From Cerrena zonata (taxonomy: Eukaryota; Basidiomycota; Agaricomycetes; Polyporales; Cerrenaceae), in assembly GCA_038087015.1 (NCBI GenBank), contig JASBNA010000075.1:1-64000 (forward strand): 64,000 nucleotides of DNA. Reading direction: 5' to 3'. Positions 29,588 to 40,800 of the stretch are shown here, in pieces (position 1 is the first letter of the stretch; each line of letters starts with the position of its first letter). Under the pieces are notes generated by a model. It saw nothing but the letters and a program-made list of their open reading frames with translations, ran no database searches and was not told the origin of the DNA. The translations under genes were made by a program, and so were the position numbers.

Positions 29588-32284
29588 ATGTCGTCTCCTA
29601 TTCGTGATGTCAATGATCTTCCTGAAGATCCAAGTTTGAAAGAAAGTGAGTCTCAATCCCAATCCCAGAACCAGAGGGATCAAGGTTCCTCTTCACCTTT
29701 GTTATTTGCCCCTACTTCTTCCAACCCCCCATCTGATGCAAACAACCATCATAGCTCCCAAAGAAATGATGTTTCCTCGCCACTTCATTTCACTTCTGAC
29801 ACCAGCCACCAACATTCTGACACTCGTGGTGGTTCCCAGCGTCTCAGATCCGACAGGTTAACTAGTGATGTTGACAGAATCGTCAGAAGACATAATAGAA
29901 GTGATTTACATGATGCCAATTCTTCGCCTAGTAGAAGAAGGTTGTTTGTTGAATCCGATCCACCTAGTCGTCAAAGATCGACGTTATCATCATCTTTCAG
30001 TTCTGATATTCCTTCGCCAGCTGCCGGTGAAGATACAAGAGTTATTTGGGGTACTAATGTTTCTTTAAGAGAATGTGCTGAGACTTTTAGAGATTTCTTA
30101 ATGACTTTCAAATTAAAGTACAGAAAATTGTTGGATAGTCAACCGGTTGATCCTGAAGACAATGACTTGTATTATATCAATCAATTGAATAATATTAGAG
30201 ATTTGGGATTAACTAATTTGAACTTGGATGCTAAAAACTTATTATCATACCCTTCAACTAAAAGATTATACTATCAGCTTATCAATTATCCACAAGAAGT
30301 TGTTCCAATTATGGATCAAATCTTCAAAGATTCAATGGTTTCTTTAGGTCACGAACATTCTAATGTTAATATTGATGAAATTGAAACCAATCACTATACT
30401 GTACGTCCTTTTAATATAAATGCTGCAAAGAGAGGTATGAGAGAATTAAATCCAAATGATATCGACAAATTAGTTAGTGTTAAAGGTTTAGTCCTTCGAG
30501 CAACTTCAATTATCCCTGATATGAAGGTTGCATTTTTCAAATGTAATGCTTGTGATCATACAGTAGCAGTCGAAATCGATAGAGGGGTTATTACTGAACC
30601 AACTAAATGTCCAAGAGAAGTTTGTCAACAATCTAATTCTATGGTTATTATTCATAATCGTTCTTCTTTTGCCGATAAACAAGTTATTAAATTACAAGAA
30701 ACCCCAGATTTAGTCCCTGACGGACAAACTCCACACTCTATCAACTTGTGTGTTTATGATGATTTAGTTGACTCTTGTCGTGCTGGTGATCGTATTGAAG
30801 TTTGTGGTATTTTTAGATCTATCCCAGTTAGAGTTAACTCAAGACAAAGAGCCTTAAAGAATTTGTATAAAACTTATTTAGATGTTGTTCATATTAAGAA
30901 AATTGATAAAAAAAGATTGGGAGCTGATCCTTCTACCTTGGATGAATCAACTACTCAAGAACAGGAAGTGGAACAAGTAAGAAAACTTACTCCTGAAAAT
31001 ATTCAAGAAATAAAAGATGTATCCCAACGTGATGATTTATATGAAGTTTTAGCCAGATCATTGGCACCTTCAATTTATGAAATGGATGATGTTAAAAAGG
31101 GTATTTTACTTCAATTATTTGGTGGTACTAATAAAACTTTTACAAAAGGTGGTAGATATAGAGGTGATATCAATATTTTATTATGTGGTGATCCATCTAC
31201 TTCTAAATCTCAATTGTTACAGTATGTTCATAAAATAGCACCAAGAGGTGTTTACACTTCTGGTAAAGGTTCATCGGCTGTTGGTTTAACTGCTTACATT
31301 ACTAGAGATGTTGATACCAAACAATTAGTATTAGAATCTGGTGCTTTAGTTTTATCTGATGGTGGTGTTTGTTGTATTGATGAATTTGACAAAATGAGTG
31401 ATTCAACTAGATCTGTTTTACATGAAGTTATGGAACAACAAACTATATCTATTGCTAAAGCAGGTATTATTACCACTTTAAATGCAAGAACCTCTATTTT
31501 AGCTTCTGCCAATCCAATCAACTCTAGATATGACCCAAATTTACCAGTCACCTCTAATATTGATTTACCACCACCATTATTATCCAGATTTGATTTGGTG
31601 TATTTAATTTTGGATAAGGTTGATGAGAATATCGATAGGCAATTGGCTAGACACTTGACTGATATGTATTTAGAAGATGCTCCTGATACAGTTACTGAAA
31701 ATACTGTTTTACCGGTTGAATTTTTAAGTATGTATATTCAATATGCCAAAGAAAATTGTCAACCAGTCATGACTGAAGAAGCTAAAAATGAATTAGTAAG
31801 AGCTTATGTTGATATGAGAAAATTAGGTGATGATAGTAGATCATCAGAAAGAAGAATTACTGCTACTACTAGACAATTGGAATCTATGATTAGATTGGCT
31901 GAAGCACATGCTAAAATGAGATTGAGCGAAACAGTTAATCTTATTGATGTTAAAGAAGCAGTCAGATTGATCAAATCCGCTATCAAAGACTATGCCACTG
32001 ATCCAATCACCGGTAGAATCGATATGGATATGGTCCAAACAGGTACTACTTCCGCTCAAAGAAGAATTCAAGAAGACTTAAGTAATGAGGTTATGAAGGT
32101 GATTGAAGAAAATGACAACACCATTAGGGTCAATGAATTAGCAATCAAATTAAATGAAAGAGGCACCGTTAGGGTCGAGAATCATGATATAAATGAGTGC
32201 CTCAAAAGATTACAACAAGAAGGTAAGATTGTGGAAACTGGTGATAGTCATAGAAGAACTGTCAGAAAAGTTTCGATCAATTAG
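29588..32284 (+). CDS. MCM4: Replicative helicase subunit Mcm4
   Basis: Mcm4 (Cdc54) is one of six subunits of the Mcm2-7 helicase loaded at origins. The 898-aa product has a long Ser-rich N-terminal tail with many S-P/S-S-P sites (kinase targets of DDK and CDK), then the N-terminal domain with a zinc finger of the CNAC-x18-C-x4-C type (about residues 320-345), the AAA+ core with Walker A GDPSTSKSQLLQYVH (about 535), Walker B CCIDEFDKM, sensor ANPINSRYDPN, arginine finger LSRFDLVYLILD, and a C-terminal winged helix. Length agrees with 933 in budding yeast. Start ATG 29588 gives MSSPIRDVND. It is intact and uses codons typical of this window. Confidence 0.95.
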   Translation: MSSPIRDVNDLPEDPSLKESESQSQSQNQRDQGSSSPLLFAPTSSNPPSDANNHHSSQRNDVSSPLHFTSDTSHQHSDTRGGSQRLRSDRLTSDVDRIVRRHNRSDLHDANSSPSRRRLFVESDPPSRQRSTLSSSFSSDIPSPAAGEDTRVIWGTNVSLRECAETFRDFLMTFKLKYRKLLDSQPVDPEDNDLYYINQLNNIRDLGLTNLNLDAKNLLSYPSTKRLYYQLINYPQEVVPIMDQIFKDSMVSLGHEHSNVNIDEIETNHYTVRPFNINAAKRGMRELNPNDIDKLVSVKGLVLRATSIIPDMKVAFFKCNACDHTVAVEIDRGVITEPTKCPREVCQQSNSMVIIHNRSSFADKQVIKLQETPDLVPDGQTPHSINLCVYDDLVDSCRAGDRIEVCGIFRSIPVRVNSRQRALKNLYKTYLDVVHIKKIDKKRLGADPSTLDESTTQEQEVEQVRKLTPENIQEIKDVSQRDDLYEVLARSLAPSIYEMDDVKKGILLQLFGGTNKTFTKGGRYRGDINILLCGDPSTSKSQLLQYVHKIAPRGVYTSGKGSSAVGLTAYITRDVDTKQLVLESGALVLSDGGVCCIDEFDKMSDSTRSVLHEVMEQQTISIAKAGIITTLNARTSILASANPINSRYDPNLPVTSNIDLPPPLLSRFDLVYLILDKVDENIDRQLARHLTDMYLEDAPDTVTENTVLPVEFLSMYIQYAKENCQPVMTEEAKNELVRAYVDMRKLGDDSRSSERRITATTRQLESMIRLAEAHAKMRLSETVNLIDVKEAVRLIKSAIKDYATDPITGRIDMDMVQTGTTSAQRRIQEDLSNEVMKVIEENDNTIRVNELAIKLNERGTVRVENHDINECLKRLQQEGKIVETGDSHRRTVRKVSIN

Positions 32285-32429
32285 TCTATTTGGGTTTGGT
32301 TATCTTTATTTGGTTATCTTTATTAATATTTTTAATTCTCTTCAGTTCTTCAGTGTATACTATTTGTATTGTAATGATATAATAATTTTTATTCTTTATT
32401 GAAGGACGTCTATTTACATGAGGATATAT

Positions 32430-32936
32430 CTATAAGAATTTCTTTGGATCTGGACGAGTTGGTTCTTGAGGGTTGGTTGGCTCTTCCCTGTGTAGTTCCT
32501 CTTTTGGACTTTTCTCTTTCTCTTCGGCCAATTTCAAAAATTCATTAAGTTGTTCGTCAAGCTCGACATCAGTCACCGTATTGTACTTGTGTCTAGTCAA
32601 ACTGTTGGCAATATTAAGTTCTTGACTCAAATCAACTGTTTCCCCCTTTTTCAATTTAGCAATTATTCCATTAAGTATATCAAACCTGGTCTCGTAAGTA
32701 CTGATCAACGCTTCGTACTCTTTTCTTTTCTTCATGAAATCAATCACAGTTGATCCAAACAACATGGTTAATAAAACTGACTTAAAAACGGGGGTTTTCA
32801 ATAAATCCCTAAACCTTAGTTTCTTTCCCGCTGTAGCTTGCGCAGTCGAGTATGTCTTCCTGGAACATCTTAGTATGCTTTTGTTCGTTATTCTGAATAC
32901 AAGCGGGCTTGCCCTTCTCCATAATCCTAAGCTCAT
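32430..32936 (-). CDS. INA17-like mitochondrial inner-membrane assembly protein
   Basis: A 168-aa product with a basic N-terminus rich in Arg/Ser (MSLGLWRRASPLVFRITNKS) that could act as a mitochondrial presequence, one hydrophobic segment (SVLLTMLFGSTVIDFM, about residues 53-68) immediately followed by KKRKEYEALISTYETRFDIL, and a charged helical tail. This layout fits Ina17/Aim43, which with Ina22 helps assemble the peripheral stalk of ATP synthase. The match is by layout and the KRKEYE segment only, so an unrelated single-pass mitochondrial protein is possible. Start is ATG 32936. Confidence 0.5.
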   Translation of the reverse strand: MSLGLWRRASPLVFRITNKSILRCSRKTYSTAQATAGKKLRFRDLLKTPVFKSVLLTMLFGSTVIDFMKKRKEYEALISTYETRFDILNGIIAKLKKGETVDLSQELNIANSLTRHKYNTVTDVELDEQLNEFLKLAEEKEKSPKEELHREEPTNPQEPTRPDPKKFL

Positions 32937-33450
32937 CCTTAAACCTTTTACCTGGTGTCTTTGATCACTTTGTCTTTATTAACAAAACGAGAAAAGTTGA
33001 ATATTTCGGTTTGAAAAATGCTCCTGCACATGCGCGATGTTCTCAATTCCCATTTCCCTGACTTAAAACGCCAAAATCAGTATGAAAAAACATATCAGAG
33101 CTTTAAATCCACTAGCTTCTTACCAAGGTCATTGCTAAATTGAATAATTTGAGTGGCTAGACCTGTGCTTGAAGATATACTAAACTCTAAGAACCAATTT
33201 CAGAGTGGAAAATTATTGGTGTTTATCTGTTAATTCATTGGTACAAACAATTGCGATTTGGGTTTTTGAGATCTTTAATCGATATATTGATCTATTTTAA
33301 GAAGCTTGTTGAAGATACGAGAGCTAATTAGAAGACTGACAGTTTTCATTAAGCTGGATACCGCTATTTATAAACTGTTGTACTTTGTTGTTGTTTGAAT
33401 TATTTTTTAAACTGGTTGGATACTAACATCAAATGACAATATAATAGAAG
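32937..33450. other. Divergent intergenic region
   Basis: About 510 bp of AT-rich DNA between two divergent genes. I see no RNA gene or repeat. Presumably it contains both promoters. Confidence 0.5.
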
Positions 33451-34680
33451 ATGAAAGTTCCGAAGGTTACAAGCATACTTTTAGTGGTACTTCTAAGTTT
33501 AACATTTTTAAACTTCATATTAAAATATTATACTTATTTTGTTATAATTGTTACATCAGCGAAAAGCTCTGATGAATCTAATTCAATAACTGAAGAAACT
33601 GGTGAAATTCCTCATCCTCATGAATTATACGTACCTTTACTAACGTTTATACCAACCAAATCGCCAGTTCTTACGAGGCCATGGGTGATTATCACTAGTG
33701 GATTTATTGAGGAAACTGCTGCGGGATTGGTATTGAATTTCATTCTTTTTTTCTATTTGGGAAAATATCTAGAGAATATGTGGGGATCAAAAGAGTTTAT
33801 GAAATTTATCTTTACCGTTAGTATTGGATCAAACTTGTTACTTTATTTATATTATAATTTTAAAGCATCAATATATTCTGAGCACGAATTAAGTGTTCCT
33901 CCGGTAATTATCAGTTCAATGGCATTAAATATGGGACTTTTCGTTGCAATTAAACAAAGAATTTCAAATCACTATTTATTGTTTTTCAAGGATAATGTGA
34001 GAGTTAAAATCACATATTTACCATTCATAGTGTTGGTCAGTTTAACAGTATTAAAAATGATTGACCAAGATTATCAAATATCATTATCACTTTCAATACT
34101 TGGTTTCATAATAAGTTGGATTTATCTTCGTTTTTTCAAACTAGGTACTAACGATAGACAATCTTATCTATTACCTTTTGCACTCAATAGGAAAAGGTCA
34201 AATAAAAATCGTTTTAAAATGAAAGCATCCACCCCACCTGCATCAAACACTAATGCATTATCATCACTTATTACCAATTCTCTGGGAGGGAGTGATTTAC
34301 AATTAGATACTAAACCATTAAGAGGAGATAGACTGGAACAATTTTCATTATACACTTTCTTCCCATATCCTATTTCTATCATTATCAAAATACTCGGCGA
34401 AATTGTTTTTCGAAAAATGGTTGAATATGGAGTATTTGATGAGAAAGACTTTAATCAATATGAAGAAGAAGAAGATGCTGATTCAGCAAACTTGCTGTCG
34501 ACATTTTTTGGACTATCACAATTGAAAGGAGCTCAAGGTGATATACTGGCAATACCTGGAGCCAGTTCCAAATTAAAATTGATATGGGATTGGCTTAGTA
34601 GTAAACCAAGTACCAAAAACGTTGGAATTAAAACTAGCATGGATAAAAGAAGGAAATTGGCATTGAAAGAGTTAGAATAA
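33451..34680 (+). CDS. TMEM115/YOL107W-family Golgi membrane protein
   Basis: A rhomboid-related pseudoprotease-like membrane protein (DUF1751). Human TMEM115 sits in the Golgi; the budding-yeast homologue is YOL107W. The 409-aa product begins with a membrane segment (SILLVVLLSLTFLNFILKYY), has a luminal part with RPWVIITSGFIEE, the hallmark of the family, then four to five more segments (LVLNFILFFYLGKYLE; FIFTVSIGSNLLLYLYY; LPFIVLVSLTVLKMI; LSILGFIISWIYLRFF). It ends in a long cytosolic tail. The rhomboid Ser/His catalytic pair is not seen. Start is ATG 33451. Confidence 0.75.
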   Translation: MKVPKVTSILLVVLLSLTFLNFILKYYTYFVIIVTSAKSSDESNSITEETGEIPHPHELYVPLLTFIPTKSPVLTRPWVIITSGFIEETAAGLVLNFILFFYLGKYLENMWGSKEFMKFIFTVSIGSNLLLYLYYNFKASIYSEHELSVPPVIISSMALNMGLFVAIKQRISNHYLLFFKDNVRVKITYLPFIVLVSLTVLKMIDQDYQISLSLSILGFIISWIYLRFFKLGTNDRQSYLLPFALNRKRSNKNRFKMKASTPPASNTNALSSLITNSLGGSDLQLDTKPLRGDRLEQFSLYTFFPYPISIIIKILGEIVFRKMVEYGVFDEKDFNQYEEEEDADSANLLSTFFGLSQLKGAQGDILAIPGASSKLKLIWDWLSSKPSTKNVGIKTSMDKRRKLALKELE

Positions 34681-34760
34681 TAAAAAAAAAAATTGCTATA
34701 TATAATCTATTTCGTATATAATTATGTAAAAGATATGTAAATATGCTGAGGGTCATTAAA

Positions 34761-36731
34761 TTAATCAATTTGATTTTCATGTTCATAATCTTTTAAAGAT
34801 TTTTTGACGAAGCCCAATAATACGTCTGACTTATCATACCAATCATTTGAGTCGTGTTTAATATTATAAGTTAAACCAATGCATTGTAATAAATACAGGA
34901 TTTGATTAAAATTTTTAAGAACGAGCCATTCTTTAATTGATAAAAGATACCATATAGAAGATTTTCTAAGTCTTGTTAAACCTTTTATAGCATTATTTTT
35001 ATCAGGGTGTAATTTATTTGGATTTGAATAGTGACCTTCCGGGACAGGATCCGAATTGAAAGATTTATCAAACATTGAAGGATTTATGTCGATGTAACGA
35101 CGATCATCAGAAGATAAATAAATACATTTACCAAAAGTGTAACCGAGTCTTTCATAAAGAATAGCTCTTATGACTTGCAGGGATTGATTATTTGAAACCA
35201 AATGAGTATCGAATTCATTAATACATTTACAGAAAAATTTTTCGAGTAAATCTATCCACCAACCAGAAATATTATAGGTAACACACATGCATAATAATAA
35301 TTCGTTAGTTATTAGTAAAGATTTCAAAGAATAAGTTTTAACGTTAAGACGAGATTTGAAAGTATAACTCAAATTATCAATATAAGGTTCTATTATGTCA
35401 TGACGGATTTTTCTTAAGGTATTTTTATCAGGCGAATTAATTGAAGAAGAAGATTGAATCTGTTGAGTTTGAGCCAATAATAAGGAAACAATGCACATTT
35501 CTTGAATTGAAGCAACATAAACCCAGGCTTTATCATTAGTATAATCTTTTTTAATAAAATCATAGGTACTATAAGCGTATTTAAAATCTTTTAAGATTAA
35601 ACACCAATCAGCTAATTTTCTTATAGTTTGTTCAGTAGAGGATTTATGATAATAATTGCCAGAGTAATTGAAAGACGAATTTTCAGGAGAAGATTCAATG
35701 GACGGATTACTATTATTATTATTATTAAAGAATTTTTTAGAAACAGAAAAGATCCGACCGGTGAAAGATTTTTTAGGAGCCAAAATCTGATCATCCCATA
35801 TTCTAATTTTTTTTTGCATATGGGGAATCAAGTATTTATTGATATATTCATGGATTTTATTTCTCAATACTGTATCGATTGATATGGGGATGTTCAAGGA
35901 AGAAGATATTTTTTTGGAGCTTGAGTGATTCAAGCTAATAATTTGTAAATCCTGTTCTATAGTTGAATATTCATTTTTAGGGATTTGAATTAATTGATTA
36001 TTATCATTATTTATTGGGAAACTGGTTGAATTAACGCTTAAATTTTTTTTAATTAAATTTTGAAATTGAACAATATCAGAATCGGAAATTTGAGAAGAAT
36101 CATATAAAATGAAAATATGAATAAGTAAATCATCAATTTGAAAATATGGAGGGAAAATCAGATTTCTGAATTCAACAATCAACTTCCTTAAGTCATCAAT
36201 TGAGTCATTGGGGAAATTTATTACAAAAATTTGTGATATTGGATGGTTAAATGTCTCAAACGGTACGATATTATTGGAAGTTATAATCTTATTAAAGAAC
36301 TTCAAGTATAATCCTTTTGTCAAGGAGGGGTCCGAGGTGCTTATATGCTTCAATAAGATTTCCAAAGATGTTATACTAAATAACTGATTCAATTTATTAT
36401 TATCAAAATTATTGGATGCATCTCTAATCGATAGTAAATCCGGTAACAGGGATTCGAATCGAATGGGGAAGCTTGGGTAATTCTTCGTTATCAATTGAGT
36501 GTTGGTGATCTTGAAGGATTGATTGGGTATGGAGTACTTTGCATTATTCCCATACAGTTTGAACAACATCAATATCGATAAATCATCATCATGATTATTA
36601 TATTCATCAAGTATCGATTTGAGCTTACTTTCCGAATTATAACTCGACTGTAACGAAATCAACGGCGAATACGTATTGTGCAACAAATGCTGTCTTGCAC
36701 TATACGGATCAAGGCCCTGAGGATATTGCAT
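34761..36731 (-). CDS. TRS85: TRAPPIII subunit Trs85
   Basis: Trs85 is the subunit that directs the TRAPP complex (Ypt1 exchange factor) to autophagy and the Golgi. The 656-aa product begins with SARQHLLHNTYSPLISLQSS and has, near residues 310-345, KKIRIWDDQILAPKKSFTGR followed by the region with SVSKKFF, and then RKLADWCLILKDFKYAYSTY (about 380), the strongest family blocks. Helical repeats follow to the end. Length is close to the budding-yeast protein (698). Start ATG 36731. It is convergent with the TMEM115-like gene, 80 bp apart. Confidence 0.85.
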   Translation of the reverse strand: MQYPQGLDPYSARQHLLHNTYSPLISLQSSYNSESKLKSILDEYNNHDDDLSILMLFKLYGNNAKYSIPNQSFKITNTQLITKNYPSFPIRFESLLPDLLSIRDASNNFDNNKLNQLFSITSLEILLKHISTSDPSLTKGLYLKFFNKIITSNNIVPFETFNHPISQIFVINFPNDSIDDLRKLIVEFRNLIFPPYFQIDDLLIHIFILYDSSQISDSDIVQFQNLIKKNLSVNSTSFPINNDNNQLIQIPKNEYSTIEQDLQIISLNHSSSKKISSSLNIPISIDTVLRNKIHEYINKYLIPHMQKKIRIWDDQILAPKKSFTGRIFSVSKKFFNNNNNSNPSIESSPENSSFNYSGNYYHKSSTEQTIRKLADWCLILKDFKYAYSTYDFIKKDYTNDKAWVYVASIQEMCIVSLLLAQTQQIQSSSSINSPDKNTLRKIRHDIIEPYIDNLSYTFKSRLNVKTYSLKSLLITNELLLCMCVTYNISGWWIDLLEKFFCKCINEFDTHLVSNNQSLQVIRAILYERLGYTFGKCIYLSSDDRRYIDINPSMFDKSFNSDPVPEGHYSNPNKLHPDKNNAIKGLTRLRKSSIWYLLSIKEWLVLKNFNQILYLLQCIGLTYNIKHDSNDWYDKSDVLLGFVKKSLKDYEHENQID

Positions 36732-37801
36732 CTTGTGGTTCTGGTGTCCTATGGGTTATAAACTGGACCTTAAACTGGACCTGTTGGGACTAGAGCAGAA
36801 AACCTTTGGGCTATTCTCCCAGAACAAACCTCCGTACATCGTGGTTTACGGATGTGAATTTCTCCCAACCTGCAAACCCGTCACCCTAATCTGTAATGTT
36901 CTTAACCCGCAAACCCGTCACCTTAACCTGCAGTCAACCTGCCCCAACCTGCAAAGCGCGCAAGACCCAAGCGGTTTCCCCTTTTTTTAAGCGAACTAAC
37001 GCTTATTGTTCAATTGGCATTTGTTTATAATTCTGATTCGTCTGATCGAGATTACTGTTTACGGACGTAAACAGATTGACTACAACGACAACAACGACAA
37101 CAACGACAACAACAAGAACAAGAAGTAGCTCAATAGTCAGACAGTACGCGGAGGATTGTTTCAAATAGGATTGAATCGTCTAAGGGTCGCACCGAGTATC
37201 ACGGTAGTCGTGCCAGTCAGCACTACAATTGAGTACTGGCACAACAGCACTCACAACAAGACTGGCACAAGTACTGGCACAACAAGACTGGTACAACAAG
37301 ACTGGCACAACAAGCACTGGCACAGGCCCACCAGTACCAGTACCAGTACCAGTACATAGTAATAGTAATAGTGGTAGTAGTAAAGAACGTGAGTGAAAAA
37401 TTTTCATTGTGAGTTTAGTGAGACAACCAAATTCTCACTTAGCACTAAAAAAAGAGCGTGTAGAAATTGTATGAGACTAGCTCGTTTAATTTATCATAGG
37501 ATTTGGTCAACACTTCTTGTTTTGTAAGAAGCTTCTCTTCCATCCATTACTCCTTCCACTCGTTTCCATACCCAATACTTTTCTATTGATTGGAGGACCT
37601 TGCCAAAGAGGAACACTGATAATAGTTAAGCTATCCCGTTGTTTATATTAACCTATTCCAAAAAAAAAAACATCAAAAAAAGAAAAAATTTTTGTATTGA
37701 ATTTGATATAAAAACGATATTCTTGTTCATTTGAGTATATTCCTGGTATAGGAGTTGCTATAGTCAAGAGGCGGAAAGATAGAGAATTGAAAGCGCCCAA
37801 G
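36732..37801. other. Repeat-rich intergenic region upstream of RAX2
   Basis: No gene is supported in this 1.07 kb. At 36860-36955 near-copies of CCTGCAAACCCGTCACC recur; at about 37080-37125 there is a CAACGA/CAACAA microsatellite; and 37225-37360 is a minisatellite. Frames crossing these (37156-37359 plus, 37180-37407 minus) translate to simple repeats. The 3' part is A/T-rich and probably carries the RAX2 promoter. Confidence 0.55.
37225..37360. repeat. ACTGGCACAACA minisatellite with ACCAGT tail
   Basis: Imperfect tandem copies of ACTGGCACAACAAG (also ACTGGTACAACAAG), six or so, are followed by four to five copies of CAGTAC/ACCAGT at about 37331-37355. Both are variants of the word ACTGG/CCAGT in opposite orientation. 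Confidence 0.75.
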
Positions 37802-40800
37802 ATGATACCAATTAAACGACAGATGTTGTCAATTTTCTACTTGATTACTTTAATTATTGCATCTACATTTGAATCAGTTTCAATTCCTGATATTAATTTT
37901 TCGAAAATAGGCTCGAGAATTGGGGTGTTTGGTTCTTTCGACTCCTTGTCCTATTATTCCTATCACAATGCATCTTCATTTCTTCAGAATCCAAATGAAA
38001 ACTCTCCTTCAAATTCATCTTCCAATTCAAATAATTTATACGTAAGAGATTCTTCCAAAAATTATAACTTAAAATTCGGTAATACCAATGGAGATATTAG
38101 TCAGATCTTACCCTTTAAGTGAAGATACAGTTATAATAACCGGGAATTTTTCGAAATTCAATGATAAATCTTATCAACCACCAATAATATACAATATAAC
38201 ATCGGGGGATATCTCGCTGGTGTTTCCTTCTCGTCTTCTAAAAGAGATGATACCCCAAGTATTGAAGGCGGTGAAGTTAGCGTCATGTACGTTGATGAGG
38301 ATCTTATCTACTTGGGGGGTGACTTTAAATTTAATAACACTTATGGGGCGGCTATATATAATCAAACCTCGAAAAAAGTTTATAATACCCCTTTTAAAGG
38401 TTTTGGTGATAAAGCAGTGGTGAACTCAATCATGAAGATTAATCAAAATAATAATAAAGATGATGTTAATAAAGGTTCCATTGTTTTCGGTGGGGATTTC
38501 AACACCCTTGGTCTTTCTGACTTATTAGCACAAAACGTTTCCTCAAATTCAACTTTAAGACATCATAAAAATACCAATGATACCTCTTTAGAAACCGCTG
38601 AACAAATAATCTCAATTAAATACGGTACTTTTTCAAATACTAATGGTGATTCTTCAAATGATGATTCTTCTATCATTTGTCCTTCTAATAATAATAAATG
38701 GTCTCTACAACCTGATGTTGGTGGCCAGTGGGCAGTCGAATTACCAAATGAAGTAAAAGGAGTTTATCCTACTAAAGCTCGTCTTTATGTTCCGGATGAT
38801 GAAGACTCAGTCCAATTATTTAGAATTTATTCTTATCCAAATAATGGGATCATGAATCTTTCTTATATTGACCCTGATACAAATGATATTGCTTATTGTG
38901 ATGCTTGGTGTCCCATGAAAAAGGCTTCGGAATTAAAGATTATACTAGTAAAAATAAAAAACATAAAAAATCATTAACCGATGATATGACTTATGTTGAT
39001 GATGAAGGTTCTTTCCAAACTTATTATGATGATACTTCGAAAACGAAAGTCTTGGGTTATGGTTCAAATTATCAAGAATTCTCGTTTGAAAATTCTGTTA
39101 GTGTCGATAAAGTTGGTGTTACAATTGTTGGCTGGTATGGTTCAAAAGGTGCTTTGAGTGGTTTTGAATTATACTCTAATCAAATTATGGTCTACGGTAA
39201 TGACTCCTTAAATGAACCAAACTGTGACGACGACGATGATGGGCCAGTTAATTATTCAGAATTGAAATCTGGCTCTTGGAAATCAGTTACTTCCCTTTCC
39301 AATTCAGTTTCAAATACCAATTATTTGGTTTCGGTTGGTACTGATGCCGAATTGATTTTATATCCAAACATATCTTATTCGGGTAATTACTCTATTTTAT
39401 TCGGTACTCCAGGTTGTACCCTTGATAACTCTTGTGATAAACGTTCAATCGTTAACGTTTCTGTTATTGATAATGATGATAACATGTTGGCTTCAAAATT
39501 AATTTATCAAAATAATAATAATGATAAATTTGACTACTTATTTTATGGTCACTTAAATGGTACTGCCGATTATGATGGTCACAATAAAATAAAAGTTGAA
39601 TATCATGATACTATAACTCCAGGTACTAATGATCCTTGGGTAGTTGTTGATAAAGTTACCACCAACGTTGTCGAATTAGATGATTATATGGAAATGAATT
39701 CAACAAATAAATCTTCTAACCACTCCAAAGAAGACTCGGAATTACATCATCTCAAATTACACTCACTTTTTGAATATTCAATTGCTAATTTCACTGATTT
39801 CGATGAACTGAAAGTTAGTTACAAAGATGGAGATGACAAAATCATTAGTAAAAAGAATATATTCGTTGGTAATTCTACCTTAAATGTTCTCAGTTCAAAA
39901 TTGTCCTCAGATTCCAAAATTGATGAGTTAAATTTAAATGGTGAAACCATAAGCATCATAGGCAATTTCAAATCAAAATCTTTGAATTTATCAAGTGATA
40001 ATCTTATCAGTGTTACACTTAATAAGTATAATGATACTTCAAATCAAGCTATATCAGAAATTGAAAAACGTAAATTAAATTACGATTTATACGAACGTGA
40101 ATTAGAATACGATTTAACTGAACGTGAAGCGGAATTATGGAAACGTGATGACGATGATAATGACTTTACCTTCAAAGGTGTAAATTTTAATGATTCCATA
40201 AGTAAAGTATCCAGTTTGGGAGACGCCTCTATTTACCTTGGTAAATTCAGTTTATCTAAGAAAGATGATTCAACAAAACTCAGAGACTTATCAAATAAAA
40301 ACAATTCCGTTGACACTGCTAATAATTTTGCCATATACTACAACTCGGCCTGGTATAGTTTTGGTAATAATTTTTCTGATATTTCTTATAATCAAGTTTC
40401 AAATCTTACCATCGATGACACTGAATATCTTGTTTTTGGTGCAGATGGTGACAATTTCAAAACCTGGGATAATACTAATAGTAAATGGCTAGACAGTAAT
40501 AGTGATCTCCAGTTAAACATCACCTCCGCAGTCAGTCTTAGTAAAAAACAACAAATTTTAAGTGGTTCATCATTCAATATTATGGATTATTATGGTAAAG
40601 ACCAGGCTGCTATAACCGACGATGGTATAGAACCTTATAAGTTTGACATCGAAGATGATGGTTATGAAATTTTTGCCTCATACTACATAAACAACTCTGT
40701 TAGTGTGATAGGTGGAAAGTTCAAAACCTCTTCTAAAATTTCTAATGTTGGTTTCATTGATAATACTAGTAAGAATAGATCAATGGTTGGCTTGAATGGT

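Noticed and set aside
37156..37407. Two frames over the minisatellite before RAX2
   Set aside because: Simple-repeat translation on both strands (Thr/Ser and Gly/Val runs).
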